Below, piece by piece: positions 25,750 to 33,809 of a stretch of DNA of 64,000 nucleotides. The notes under the pieces are model-generated. The model was not told the origin of the DNA and did not search any database. It saw only the letters and a program-made list of their open reading frames with translations. Source of the stretch: Mollicutes bacterium. GTDB taxonomy: Bacteria; Bacillota_I; Bacilli_A; RF39; UBA660. How positions within the stretch are numbered: position 1 is the first letter of the stretch; every line of letters begins with the position of its first letter. The DNA lies in NCBI GenBank assembly GCA_004552445.1, contig SFOJ01000001.1:61988-125987 (forward strand). The letters are read 5' to 3'. Made by a program: the position numbers and the translations under genes.

Positions 25750-25814
25750 ATAACTAATAGTTATATCAAAATAACTAATTATTATTTGACATTATATCAA
25801 AATGATAATATTAT
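25750..25814 (+). promoter_or_regulatory. Promoter and candidate operator of the LysR gene
   Basis: TTGACA (25786-25791), a 17-base spacer and TATTAT (25809-25814) form a strong promoter. Around it lie a near-palindrome ATAACTAATAGTTAT (25750-25764) and a 12-base direct repeat TTATATCAAAAT (25761-25772 and 25792-25803, 31 bases apart, about three helical turns), one copy inside the spacer. This would fit autoregulation by the LysR protein. Confidence 0.55.
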
Positions 25815-25839
25815 ATAGGTAGTTAAGGGGAGTGTTGTC

Positions 25840-26736
25840 ATGAAGGATGTTAATTTAAACTCTTTAAAAATTTTTTTAGTAGTTGCTACCTCTAATAGTT
25901 TTTTAGAAGCATCTAATAAACTCTATATTTCTCAACCCGCAATAAGCAAAAGTATAAATAAATTAGAAGAAGATTTAGGTGTATCGTTATTTTATAGAGC
26001 CAACAAAGGTGTAACACTAACTTCTGATGGTGAAATTTTATTAAAATATGTTAAAGATTCTAGAAAGTTGTTATTAGCATGTGAAAGAATGCTATCTTCA
26101 AATAATAGTTTGGATTCTGGAAGTATTGTTATTGGTGCACAATCTCATATAGTTCGTAATTATTTACTTGAAAAAATAAATAATTTTAGAAAATTATTTC
26201 CTAATGTAATGTTTAGAATAGTTGACTTATCTACATTGGAACTTATAGAAGGCCTTGAAAAACATGAACTAGATTTTGTAGTAGATGCCTCTCCAATAAA
26301 TACACCTTATAATAATTTAAGAATACAACCTATATATAAATTAGATACTTGTTTTATAAAATCTAAAGAAAATAATAAAGTATATAATAAAATTACTGAT
26401 TTAGAAGATGAATGTATTGTTATGCCAATATCTAGAAGTTCTCTTAGAAAAAATTTATTTAAGTCACTTGAAAATGTTATTGATATAAAGCCTCAATTAG
26501 AATATGGAACTGAGGAATTAATTATAGAATCAGTTAAACGAAATATGGGAATAGGTTATGTTGTTAAAGGTGAAACATTAAAGATAGATAAAAATACTAT
26601 AGATATTATTGATTTAAATATTCCACTTCCAACTGTTGAGATTAATCTTGTGTATATAGATAGTTATTTGACTCCACTTGCTCGTGAATTTATCACAAAA
26701 GAATTTGATGTTAAAGAGGTTGCTACTAATGAATGA
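25840..26736 (+). CDS. LysR-family transcriptional regulator
   Basis: 298 residues. The winged helix-turn-helix is at the N-terminus (LKIFLVVATSNSFLEASNKL then QPAISKSINKLEEDLGVSLF), followed by a linker helix and a two-lobed substrate-binding domain (about 90-290). LysR proteins usually bind a metabolite and control nearby genes; the promoter upstream holds repeats that could be its operator. It heads the 25.8-33.2 kb cluster and overlaps the next gene by 8 bases, so regulator and first enzyme are coupled. Effector unknown. Confidence 0.9.
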   Translation: MKDVNLNSLKIFLVVATSNSFLEASNKLYISQPAISKSINKLEEDLGVSLFYRANKGVTLTSDGEILLKYVKDSRKLLLACERMLSSNNSLDSGSIVIGAQSHIVRNYLLEKINNFRKLFPNVMFRIVDLSTLELIEGLEKHELDFVVDASPINTPYNNLRIQPIYKLDTCFIKSKENNKVYNKITDLEDECIVMPISRSSLRKNLFKSLENVIDIKPQLEYGTEELIIESVKRNMGIGYVVKGETLKIDKNTIDIIDLNIPLPTVEINLVYIDSYLTPLAREFITKEFDVKEVATNE

Positions 26737-27751
26737 TAGCTTTATGTTATATAAGAGTTTATACAAACTTGACAATATTAAAATAAAAAATATAAAGGAT
26801 AATACAATTAATTTTATATTATTTGATACTAAATTAAGGTTTTATATGATATGTGATAATAGTATACCAAGTTATTCTTTTGATTTGAATCTTGGAATTA
26901 TTGATTTAATAAATAATATTGAACAAACATATAAGGTTAAAGTTTTAAATTATTTACCAGTTTGTTATGCAAATGATAAATCATTAATTATGGCTTGTAA
27001 GATTTCAATAAATAATAGTAAATATGTAAAAGAAATTAATAATGATATATATAAAGATGTTATTAAAATAATAAAAAATAAAGCAGATTATTATTCTGAA
27101 GAGTATGATGATGAAAGTGTACTTATAGAAAAATATCATAGAAGATATAAAATATATAATAAATATATAAAGAAAATGGTTTTAACAGATAAAAGAAGAA
27201 AGAAAAGAGAATTTCAATCTTTGATTAAACGATTATGTGGAGAATATAATTCAATAATAGATATTTCTTGTGGAGATAATTTGGATATTTATAAAATATC
27301 TAGCGAAAATAATGTTATCGTTTTTAATGATATAAGTTTATATCAACTTAGATGTTGTGAGTCCAAATGTAATAATGTTTTATATACAAATGATAACATT
27401 TTAGATTTAAGTTTTAAAAATAATATCTTTGATGTTTCTTATTGCAAAAATACACTTCATCATATGAATAATGATGATGAAATAATTGCTCTTTTAAATA
27501 ATATGTATAATATTTCAAATAAGTTAGTTATTGTAGAAATAGAAGATCCTAAAAAAGTAGGTGGGATTTCTAAAATATTAAATAAATATTTATATGTAGA
27601 TTATTTAAAAGATTCAGGGAAATATTTTTTAAGTTTTTGTAAGTTTAAAAGAATGATAGATAATAATTTTAAAGATAAGTGTAATATAAGTTATTTATCA
27701 TTTAAAAATGTTTTGGGTAACTATATGATTGCTGTTGTGGAAAAGAGGTAA
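26729..27751 (+). CDS. SAM-dependent methyltransferase-like protein with extra N-domain
   Basis: From the ATG at 26729 (AAGAGGT 8 bases upstream, overlapping the lysR end) the protein has 340 residues. The C-terminal half is a class I methyltransferase-like fold: IIDISCGDN (176-184) as motif I, VIVFND, and NNIFDVSYCKNTLHHMNNDD as the post-II region, as in methyltransferase type 11 proteins. The N-terminal 120 residues (IKDNTINFILFDTKLRFYMI...) match nothing I know and contain a lysine/arginine-rich linker (137-162). Motif I is degenerate (D-x-S-C-G-D rather than D-x-G-x-G-x-G), so SAM binding should be tested. Substrate unknown. Confidence 0.65.
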   Translation: MNDSFMLYKSLYKLDNIKIKNIKDNTINFILFDTKLRFYMICDNSIPSYSFDLNLGIIDLINNIEQTYKVKVLNYLPVCYANDKSLIMACKISINNSKYVKEINNDIYKDVIKIIKNKADYYSEEYDDESVLIEKYHRRYKIYNKYIKKMVLTDKRRKKREFQSLIKRLCGEYNSIIDISCGDNLDIYKISSENNVIVFNDISLYQLRCCESKCNNVLYTNDNILDLSFKNNIFDVSYCKNTLHHMNNDDEIIALLNNMYNISNKLVIVEIEDPKKVGGISKILNKYLYVDYLKDSGKYFLSFCKFKRMIDNNFKDKCNISYLSFKNVLGNYMIAVVEKR

Positions 27752-27753
27752 GT

Positions 27754-28839
27754 ATGAGTAGTAGAATTGAAACAGAAAAAAAATATTATTGTGTAAATAA
27801 TAGGGAATTATTGGAAAAAATTAAAATGTTAAATTATAAGCTTATTAGTGTTGGTAATGAAGTGGATGAGTACTTTACTGATATAAATAGCGAATATATT
27901 AAAAAAAGAACTTGTCTTAGAATTAGAAAAAGTAATAATAATATGGAGATTACTTTTAAAGGAAAATCTAAAGATTTTAGTAGTTCTTTTACTAAGTTAG
28001 AATCAAATTTTAAAATGAATCCTCAAAATTATGATAATTTTGTTAATTTATTTTCTATGTTAGGTTATTATAGTTATACAATTGTTAATAAAAATAGATA
28101 CACTTATCAATTAAAAGATAATGAATACACTTATAGTATTATGGTTGACAATATTGAAGACTTAGGTGGTTTTGTAGAATTTGAGATTGTTTGTGAAAAT
28201 AAAATAGTTGATGAAGATGTTTTAAGAAGTAAATTAAATCAATTTGTATCTTTATTTTCTAGTTTAAATTTAGAAGAAGCTAAACTTCCTTATAGAGATT
28301 TTGTTGCTATAAAAAAATATAATGACATCTTACCAAGCAAATCTATTAAAGGTATACATATTAATCTAGATGAATTCTTAAAAAGTTATGAAAAAGATTT
28401 TTATTGTTATTATAAGTTAGTAATGAAAAAAGAATTTAATACATCTCTTAAATGGAAAGAATTTAAAGATGATATATATAATTCTATGATAAATCCAGAT
28501 ATTGAATATAAATTTAACACTTATTTTGATAATTTAAGTATTCAAGATGGTATGTTTATGGTACTTTTTGAATTATTGAAACAAATAAAAGAAATGGGAT
28601 TAGAAATAATATTATCTACTAATACAAATGAAACGTTTATTAATAGTTTAGTTTCTAAAATATCTAAAAATATTATAGATAAAATTATATATTTAAATAA
28701 TAATAAATCTATCTATAACGAATTATTAAAAAGTGGTATAGATATTAAAGAATATTTTAATATATCTAAACATAATCTAAAAGAAACAAATTCATTACTC
28801 TTAATTATAATAAATAATTTTGGTATAACTAAATTATAA
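27754..28839 (+). CDS. CYTH-domain protein with unknown C-terminal domain
   Basis: Residues 1-188 are a CYTH (triphosphate tunnel) domain: the start IETEKKY supplies the ExExK motif (Glu6, Glu8, Lys10), followed by CLRIRKS, MEITFKGKS, YSIMVDNIEDLGGFVEFE and the closing RDFV. CYTH enzymes hydrolyse or cyclise triphosphates (thiamine triphosphatase, CyaB, polyphosphatases). Residues 195-361 form a second domain with a weak HAD-like look (GIHINLDEF, EIILSTNTNETF), but the first-motif aspartates are not convincing. It begins 3 bases after the methyltransferase-like gene and a terminator follows, so the LysR, methyltransferase-like and CYTH genes form one unit. Confidence 0.75.
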   Translation: MSSRIETEKKYYCVNNRELLEKIKMLNYKLISVGNEVDEYFTDINSEYIKKRTCLRIRKSNNNMEITFKGKSKDFSSSFTKLESNFKMNPQNYDNFVNLFSMLGYYSYTIVNKNRYTYQLKDNEYTYSIMVDNIEDLGGFVEFEIVCENKIVDEDVLRSKLNQFVSLFSSLNLEEAKLPYRDFVAIKKYNDILPSKSIKGIHINLDEFLKSYEKDFYCYYKLVMKKEFNTSLKWKEFKDDIYNSMINPDIEYKFNTYFDNLSIQDGMFMVLFELLKQIKEMGLEIILSTNTNETFINSLVSKISKNIIDKIIYLNNNKSIYNELLKSGIDIKEYFNISKHNLKETNSLLLIIINNFGITKL

Positions 28840-28881
28840 CTTAATATAAACACATTTTTTAATAATTAATAATTATATTTA

Positions 28882-28918
28882 AATAACTAAAACTTATTAG
28901 AAGTTTTAGTTATTTTTA
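28882..28918 (+). terminator. Terminator inside the accessory cluster
   Basis: AATAACTAAAACTT-ATTAG-AAGTTTTAGTTATT, a 14-pair stem followed by TTTATT, splits the cluster into two transcription units. Confidence 0.85.
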
Positions 28919-28988
28919 TTATGAAAATTATGTATTTTTCTTTTTAATTAATTGGTCATATACTTGAATTAGAAAGGAGAAAAACATT

Positions 28989-29705
28989 ATGAAAAAGAAA
29001 ACTATTGTTATAACAGGTGGAGCTAATGGAATAGGAAAAAGTATTTCATTGTTATATTTAAATGATGGGTATAATGTATGTGTTATTGATAATTCTAACG
29101 ATTCATATAATAATTTAAATAAAGAAATTGATTATTATTATGGAGATATTTCTAATGAGTTTCAAATGAGAAATGTTTTTAAAGCAATTGTTGATACATA
29201 TGGAAGCATTGATATTCTTGTAAATAATGCTGGTAAACAAGAAATATCTTCTTTTGAAAAGATGAATATTAGTAGTTTTAAGCGTATTGTAAATAATAAT
29301 CTTAATGGTATGTTTATTTGTACTAAATATGCTTACAAATATATGAGAAGTGGTTCAAAAATACTTAATATATTGTCTGTTCATCATTTTAAACCAAGAG
29401 TAAATAAATATCATTATGATGTATCTAAAGCTGGAATAAATATGCTAACTAAAGAATTAGCTTTAGAATTTGCTTCTAAAAATATTACTATTAATTCATT
29501 ATCTTTTGGTGCTGTTAAAACTAATATGAATAAAGAATGGTTAGATAATAATGAAGAGATTGATAAGGTTATTTCTAAAGTACCATTAAAGATTATATTT
29601 GAAGCAAATGAAATTGCTTTATTTGCTAAAAATATACTTGATTTATTTGCTTCATATACTACTGGTAGTGACTTTATCATCGATGGTGGAAGAAGTTTAG
29701 TATGA
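28989..29705 (+). CDS. Short-chain dehydrogenase/reductase (SDR)
   Basis: A classical SDR of 238 residues: cofactor motif ITGGANGIG (8-16), NNAG (79-82), catalytic Ser130 and the YDVSK pair Tyr143/Lys147, and the C-terminal GSDFIIDGGRS. It would oxidise or reduce a hydroxyl or keto group with NAD(P)(H). Substrate cannot be told. AGAAAGGAG precedes the ATG and it leads the second unit of the accessory cluster; the next gene overlaps by 4 bases. Confidence 0.9.
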   Translation: MKKKTIVITGGANGIGKSISLLYLNDGYNVCVIDNSNDSYNNLNKEIDYYYGDISNEFQMRNVFKAIVDTYGSIDILVNNAGKQEISSFEKMNISSFKRIVNNNLNGMFICTKYAYKYMRSGSKILNILSVHHFKPRVNKYHYDVSKAGINMLTKELALEFASKNITINSLSFGAVKTNMNKEWLDNNEEIDKVISKVPLKIIFEANEIALFAKNILDLFASYTTGSDFIIDGGRSLV

Positions 29706-30703
29706 TGAAAGACTTTAAAAAAACAAAAAAAATAGAAACTAATAAAGGTGAATTTGGATTTTGTAAATACAATGGAAATAGATACTTTTATAAAAAAGTA
29801 GATAATACATCTATAGAAATTAATAGATATAAAATGTTATCTAATTACTATAAAGTTCCAAAATTAATTGATTATTTTGACAATACTATTATTTATGAAC
29901 TTAATGATTCTTTAGTAAATTATACTATTCATGAATATCTTTATAAAGATAATATATATTTTGATATTAATTGTATTTTGAAACAATATAAAAATAATTT
30001 AGAGTCTACTTATTTAATATCTGAAGATAAACTTATTAATAAAAAATTTTATTGTGATAGAGTATATTTTCTTCAAAAATATTTAAATAATGCAATATTT
30101 AATAAAGTTTATATTTATAATTATAAAGAATTTGATATTTATAAAATAATAAATGATACTTTTATTAAAATATCTTCTGATAAAGAATTATATTCTTTTA
30201 TAACAAATGGGGATCCTACTGATACTAATATTTCTGTTGATGGTTATTTTTCTGATTATGAATGTGCAGGATATAATAGTATTGTAGGTGAAATCGCAAT
30301 ATTTGTTGTTTCAATTTTATCACATGGGTCATATTTTTATCCAAAATATAATAAAAAAGTTTATATCTTTAGACCATATATTTTAAAAGAATATAATAAA
30401 TATAAAATAACGATTAATAGAAGAAATAATAAAATTGATGGAAAAATAAGGGTACCATATAAAAATAAGAATTTGTTACTTTCTTATTTAGAATTTTATA
30501 ATGATATATTAGCTAACAATATTAAAGATAATGTTAATAAGTACTTAAAATATTATCTTATTATGAGAGTATTAACTCCTATCAATGTTCTTGATATGGA
30601 TGAGTCAGATATAAATACAATAGTTTTTTTGGTAATTATATTTAGTGAAATTAATTCTATCTCAGAACTTATAGAATTAATTAAGGAAAGCGATTTATTA
30701 TGA
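29702..30703 (+). CDS. Aminoglycoside-phosphotransferase-like (APH/choline kinase fold) protein
   Basis: I base this on FITNGDPTDTNI (Asp171, Asn176), which resembles the catalytic HGDxxxxN loop, followed by GYFSDYECAG (Asp185), which resembles the metal-binding DxE/DFG segment. The N-terminal part (NKGEFGFCKYNGNRYFYKK) may be the ATP-binding sheet with its lysine. The usual His of the loop is replaced by Asn169. The family phosphorylates small alcohols such as sugars, choline, homoserine or antibiotics. 333 residues, sharing ATGA overlaps with both neighbours. Homology is distant, so function is uncertain. Confidence 0.55.
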   Translation: MMKDFKKTKKIETNKGEFGFCKYNGNRYFYKKVDNTSIEINRYKMLSNYYKVPKLIDYFDNTIIYELNDSLVNYTIHEYLYKDNIYFDINCILKQYKNNLESTYLISEDKLINKKFYCDRVYFLQKYLNNAIFNKVYIYNYKEFDIYKIINDTFIKISSDKELYSFITNGDPTDTNISVDGYFSDYECAGYNSIVGEIAIFVVSILSHGSYFYPKYNKKVYIFRPYILKEYNKYKITINRRNNKIDGKIRVPYKNKNLLLSYLEFYNDILANNIKDNVNKYLKYYLIMRVLTPINVLDMDESDINTIVFLVIIFSEINSISELIELIKESDLL

Positions 30704-31428
30704 AATATTATGAGATAGATTATAGTAGTTTTTTTGATAAAGAAATATATTTAAATCCTAAAATAAATATTTTATTTAATGAAGTAAATAAATATACAAT
30801 TGAAAATATTGATAAAATATGTGAACTATATAATAGTAAAATATTTAAAGTACCTAGTTATATTAAAGAGTGTGCTTGGGGAAGTGAAAAAATATTTATA
30901 GCTTTTTCAAATAAACTATTCAAAGTAATAAATACATATAAAAATGATACTTCTCTTCAATTACATCCATTAAAAAAAGAAATGTGGTATCCAATAAAGA
31001 AAAGTATTATAAACGATGGAAAAAAAGATATAGTAGTTAATACTACTGATGAAATAATTATAAAAGAAAATACAGTTCATTCGTTAAGAAAAGGTTCAGT
31101 TGTGTTTGAGGTTCAAGATAATACATTATTTAATCACTTAGAAACAATACGTATTTATGATGAATCAAATAGAGAAATACATGAGGATAGATTTTATTCT
31201 CATAATATGCCAATGTTTAGAAATAGAATTAAAATTATTAAAAGATTTTATGGTAAAAAGTGTATACTTAAAAATAATTCATTTATATTTAGTTTTAGTG
31301 ATGTAAGAGTTTTAAATGAAAAAGAATATAAAATCAATAAAAATGAACTTTGGTATTTGTCTAAAGGAACACATATTCTTAATGATGGAGATTATTTAGT
31401 AATAAGTTGTAAATTCTTTAAAATATGA
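30700..31428 (+). CDS. Phosphomannose-isomerase-like cupin protein
   Basis: 242 residues with the order of type I mannose-6-phosphate isomerase motifs: CAWGSE (59-63), SLQLHP (85-90, candidate zinc ligands Gln87 and His89) followed by KKE, then KENTVHSLRKG (His127) and FEVQDNT. The whole is shorter than ManA (about 315). It probably binds a metal and isomerises a phosphosugar or a similar ketose/aldose pair. It sits between the APH-like and NDK-like genes with a 4-base overlap upstream and 7 bases downstream. A non-catalytic sugar-binding cupin is the alternative. Confidence 0.6.
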   Translation: MKYYEIDYSSFFDKEIYLNPKINILFNEVNKYTIENIDKICELYNSKIFKVPSYIKECAWGSEKIFIAFSNKLFKVINTYKNDTSLQLHPLKKEMWYPIKKSIINDGKKDIVVNTTDEIIIKENTVHSLRKGSVVFEVQDNTLFNHLETIRIYDESNREIHEDRFYSHNMPMFRNRIKIIKRFYGKKCILKNNSFIFSFSDVRVLNEKEYKINKNELWYLSKGTHILNDGDYLVISCKFFKI

Positions 31429-31435
31429 GGTTATT

Positions 31436-32050
31436 ATGAAAGTATTTTATATTTTAAAACCAGATATGCTTAGAAATAGAGATGCTCTTAAATATTATGA
31501 AAATGGTATTCTTGATAGTTTATTTGTACATGATGCAGAATTCTTTTATATAAGAGATTGGATAGAGTTTTCAAAGCTATTATATGATCAAGATGATGAT
31601 TTAACTTTAGAACAATTAAAAGAAATGAGAAAAAAGGTTTTAACTACGATTTTAGGTTATAAAAAATATTTTGAAGGGGAAAGTGCTGTACTTAATACAT
31701 TTGAAATTCCTGATGATGAGAAATGCTTGAAAGAATTATTTGATTTTAAAAAAAGATTAAGACGATTATTTGTATATGGAACAGAACAACACTTTGTGAA
31801 TATTAAAAATTCAGATATTATTCCTTATGAAGATAAAATAACTACTTATGATTTGAGCAATCTAGATTTAGAGTTTATTGTTTTACCTCCTAATGCCAGT
31901 ATAAATGATGAGAGATTTAATATGATATTTTTTAATAAAATACATTTTCCGGATCCAGATAGTATTTCATTAAGAAAAGACATGGACTTACTTAAAGATT
32001 ATGGTGTTTTTGAGGAAAAAAATAAAATATTACGATTGGGGATAAGATGA
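31436..32050 (+). CDS. Divergent nucleoside-diphosphate-kinase-like protein
   Basis: The first residues FYILKPDML match the NDK opening (xxxKPDxxxR), and FNKIHFPDPDSISLRKDM places His170 where NDK has its phospho-histidine (RNxxHGSDS followed by a helix). The middle is larger than in NDK, giving 204 residues rather than about 150, and the GSD is FPD. NDK transfers the gamma-phosphate between nucleotides; a divergent copy in a metabolic cluster may act on another phosphorylated compound. It overlaps the next gene by 4 bases. The assignment is from two motifs only. Confidence 0.5.
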   Translation: MKVFYILKPDMLRNRDALKYYENGILDSLFVHDAEFFYIRDWIEFSKLLYDQDDDLTLEQLKEMRKKVLTTILGYKKYFEGESAVLNTFEIPDDEKCLKELFDFKKRLRRLFVYGTEQHFVNIKNSDIIPYEDKITTYDLSNLDLEFIVLPPNASINDERFNMIFFNKIHFPDPDSISLRKDMDLLKDYGVFEEKNKILRLGIR

Positions 32051-32811
32051 TGAATTATTCATATGTTTTAAAAAAACTTAATAAAAATTATCCAGTAAAA
32101 TATATAGAACTTATTAATAGAATTGTTAATTTAATGATTTCTATATTTGATGATAATTTAATTACAATAGTATTAGGTGGATCTGGTGGAAAAGGTAATA
32201 TTATTGATGGTTGGTCTGATATTGATTTATATGTTATTTTAAAGACTTATAATGTTGATGAAATTAGTGATATTACTAAACTTATATCAAAAGAAAAGAT
32301 ACATGTAGGAATTACCTATTATTTGTATGGTGAGATAATTAATAATATTATAGATGGTAAGACAAAAATAATGTTGTATGAAAAACAAATGTACAAAGTT
32401 AATCCTACATTATATGGTACTGATAGTATATTTAATAAAATATCTTATAAAGAAGTTAAACAAAATGATAAAAATTCATTTCCTGTAGTACTTCATGATT
32501 TAAGAAGAAGATATATGAATCTTTATACAGATAAAAATGAAAAATTAGATAAAACTTATATTAAAAAATTATTAGTATTAGTTAAGTGTATTTTAAACTA
32601 TTATGATATATTTTCTTATGGATATGATAAAACATTTACTAAATTTAAATTATTATGTGATTTAAAATACGGTGAATTGACTAATATATATGATTTTAAT
32701 ATAATGAAAGTGATTAATAATATTAATAATTCTAAAGATGATGTTTTAAAATTTTCTTTTGAATTATTTAAGTTGATAGAAAGAAATTTAATTTATGAAG
32801 GAGAGTTATAA
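32047..32811 (+). CDS. Nucleotidyltransferase-fold protein (ANT/Pol-beta type)
   Basis: The motif VLGGSGGKG followed by WSDIDLYVIL gives the GG-S and D-x-D metal site of the polymerase-beta-type nucleotidyltransferases, the family that includes aminoglycoside and lincosamide nucleotidyltransferases. The C-terminal half (about 145-250) is helical, as in those enzymes. It would transfer a nucleotide to a small hydroxylated substrate. 254 residues; it overlaps the NDK-like gene by 4 bases and the Nudix gene by one. Substrate unknown. Confidence 0.65.
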   Translation: MMNYSYVLKKLNKNYPVKYIELINRIVNLMISIFDDNLITIVLGGSGGKGNIIDGWSDIDLYVILKTYNVDEISDITKLISKEKIHVGITYYLYGEIINNIIDGKTKIMLYEKQMYKVNPTLYGTDSIFNKISYKEVKQNDKNSFPVVLHDLRRRYMNLYTDKNEKLDKTYIKKLLVLVKCILNYYDIFSYGYDKTFTKFKLLCDLKYGELTNIYDFNIMKVINNINNSKDDVLKFSFELFKLIERNLIYEGEL

Positions 32812-33212
32812 TGGAAAAGAGAGTTAGTTCAAGAGCTATTATTATTGATGATGGTAAATTACTTGCGATGTTCAGAAGAAAAATTAAAAAAGATGGTAGT
32901 ATTAAAGAATATTATGTAATACCAGGCGGTGGTCTTGAAGAAGGAGAAACATTAGAAGAAAATGTTATTCGTGAACTTAAAGAGGAATTTAATGTAGATA
33001 TAGAAATTGTTAAGTTTTTAGGAACTGAAGAGTATGATGACACTATTGCTAATTATTTCTTATGTAAAATAGTTAATGGAGAACCTAGGTTAGGTGGGGA
33101 AGAGTTGGAAAGAATGACTCAGGAAAATTATTATGAAATTAGATATATTGATTTAAAAGATATTGATAATTATGATATAAATGCTAAGGATTTAATTAAA
33201 AGTATATTATGA
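32811..33212 (+). CDS. Nudix hydrolase
   Basis: The complete Nudix box is present: GGGLEEGETLEENVIRELKE plus EF, with the RELKEE metal-binding glutamates. 133 residues, a single-domain enzyme. Nudix proteins cut diphosphate bonds of nucleoside-diphosphate-linked compounds. In this cluster it could hydrolyse the product of the nucleotidyltransferase. AAGGAGAG precedes the start; the stop overlaps the ATG of the broken GNAT gene. Confidence 0.9.
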   Translation: MEKRVSSRAIIIDDGKLLAMFRRKIKKDGSIKEYYVIPGGGLEEGETLEENVIRELKEEFNVDIEIVKFLGTEEYDDTIANYFLCKIVNGEPRLGGEELERMTQENYYEIRYIDLKDIDNYDINAKDLIKSIL

Positions 33213-33410
33213 GTGATATTAAAATAATAGATAATATAGAATCTATAGATTTATTTTCTTTAAGAAAAAGTGTTGGATGGAAGGAACTATCTATTAGGTA
33301 AATAGAAATTGCTCTTTTAAATACATGGAAATAGAGAGTTTTATATAAAATGTGGTATGAAATATAAACCTGAGAATCAAGATGGTGTATATTTGTGGAT
33401 TAAAAAATAA
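33209..33410 (+). pseudogene. Broken GNAT acetyltransferase gene
   Basis: The first 30 codons read MSDIKIIDNIESIDLFSLRK then SVGWKELSIR followed by TAA; in the same frame the next codons read IEIALLNTWK and another stop (TAG). The TAA stands where CAA (Gln) would give the GNAT-like SIRQIEIAL. After a missing core, a different frame reads EFYIKCGMKYKPENQDGVYL and ends WIKK-stop, the typical GNAT C-terminus. A nonsense change plus an internal deletion with frame change explain this. The ATG overlaps the Nudix stop, so it was once the last gene of the operon. Confidence 0.8.
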
Positions 33411-33436
33411 AGACTGTTAAATTTAACAGTCTTTAT
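33410..33436. terminator. Bidirectional terminator
   Basis: AAAGACTGTTAAATTTAACAGTCTTT is a perfect palindrome with an A-run on one side and T-rich sequence on the other, closing the accessory cluster and the convergent XRE gene. Confidence 0.85.
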
Positions 33437-33710
33437 TTTCCTTTTTCTTCTTTTTATTAACTTTTTCAATTTTAAGAGTGTATCCTAAAGGACCTAAGAT
33501 ATCAATCATAGCTTTAATAGTTGGACTATGCATGTCACTCTCTATACGTGCTATTTTAACTCTATTTACTTTAGAATATAGACTTAATAATTCTTGAGTA
33601 AGATTATTTTCCTTTCTGAAAGATACAAAATCTTTAATAAATTCTTTATATAATTCTTCAGGTGTTTTATCTACCTCAATATAGTTAATATAGTCATACA
33701 TCTTCTTCAT
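33423..33710 (-). CDS. XRE-family transcriptional regulator
   Basis: The helix-turn-helix is FVSFRKENNLTQELLSLYSK followed by VNRVKIARIESDMHSPTIKAM, and the protein ends in a very basic tail (KVNKKKKKENK). It resembles small Xre/HigA-type repressors. I place the start at the ATG at 33710 (MKKMYDYIN, 95 residues): a consensus promoter occupies the sequence that a longer reading (to 33773) would have to translate, and it puts the transcript start about 3 bases before this ATG. It is divergent from the AMP-forming ligase, which it may control. No toxin gene lies beside it. Confidence 0.8.
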   Translation of the reverse strand: MKKMYDYINYIEVDKTPEELYKEFIKDFVSFRKENNLTQELLSLYSKVNRVKIARIESDMHSPTIKAMIDILGPLGYTLKIEKVNKKKKKENKDC

Positions 33711-33719
33711 ATGGCTAAT

Positions 33720-33748
33720 ATTGTAACAAAGTTGATACATTTTGTCAA
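33720..33748 (-). promoter_or_regulatory. Consensus promoter of the XRE gene
   Basis: On the minus strand TTGACA (33748-33743), a 17-base spacer and TACAAT (33725-33720). The predicted transcript start, near 33713, leaves a leader of only about 3 bases before the ATG. Confidence 0.8.
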
Positions 33749-33756
33749 CAAAAATC

Positions 33757-33785
33757 TTTAAATTAAGTATCAAAAGTGTTATACT
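33757..33785 (+). promoter_or_regulatory. Promoter of the AMP-forming ligase gene
   Basis: TTTAAA (33757-33762), 17 bases, TATACT (33780-33785), 25 bases before the ATG. The -35 lies close to that of the divergent XRE gene, so shared control is possible. Confidence 0.5.
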
Positions 33786-33809
33786 CTAGGCAAATAAAGG
33801 GGTGTAAGT

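Noticed and set aside
25840..33212. Classical antibiotic biosynthesis cluster
   Set aside because: No NRPS, PKS, RiPP precursor or transporter is present; the enzymes fit small-molecule phosphate chemistry better.
33423..33710. Toxin-antitoxin pair with the XRE gene as antitoxin
   Set aside because: No toxin-like frame lies beside it; the neighbours are a broken GNAT gene and a divergent ligase.
33711..33773. Longer N-terminus for the XRE regulator
   Set aside because: The region is a TTGACA-17-TACAAT promoter reading into the gene, so it is not translated.
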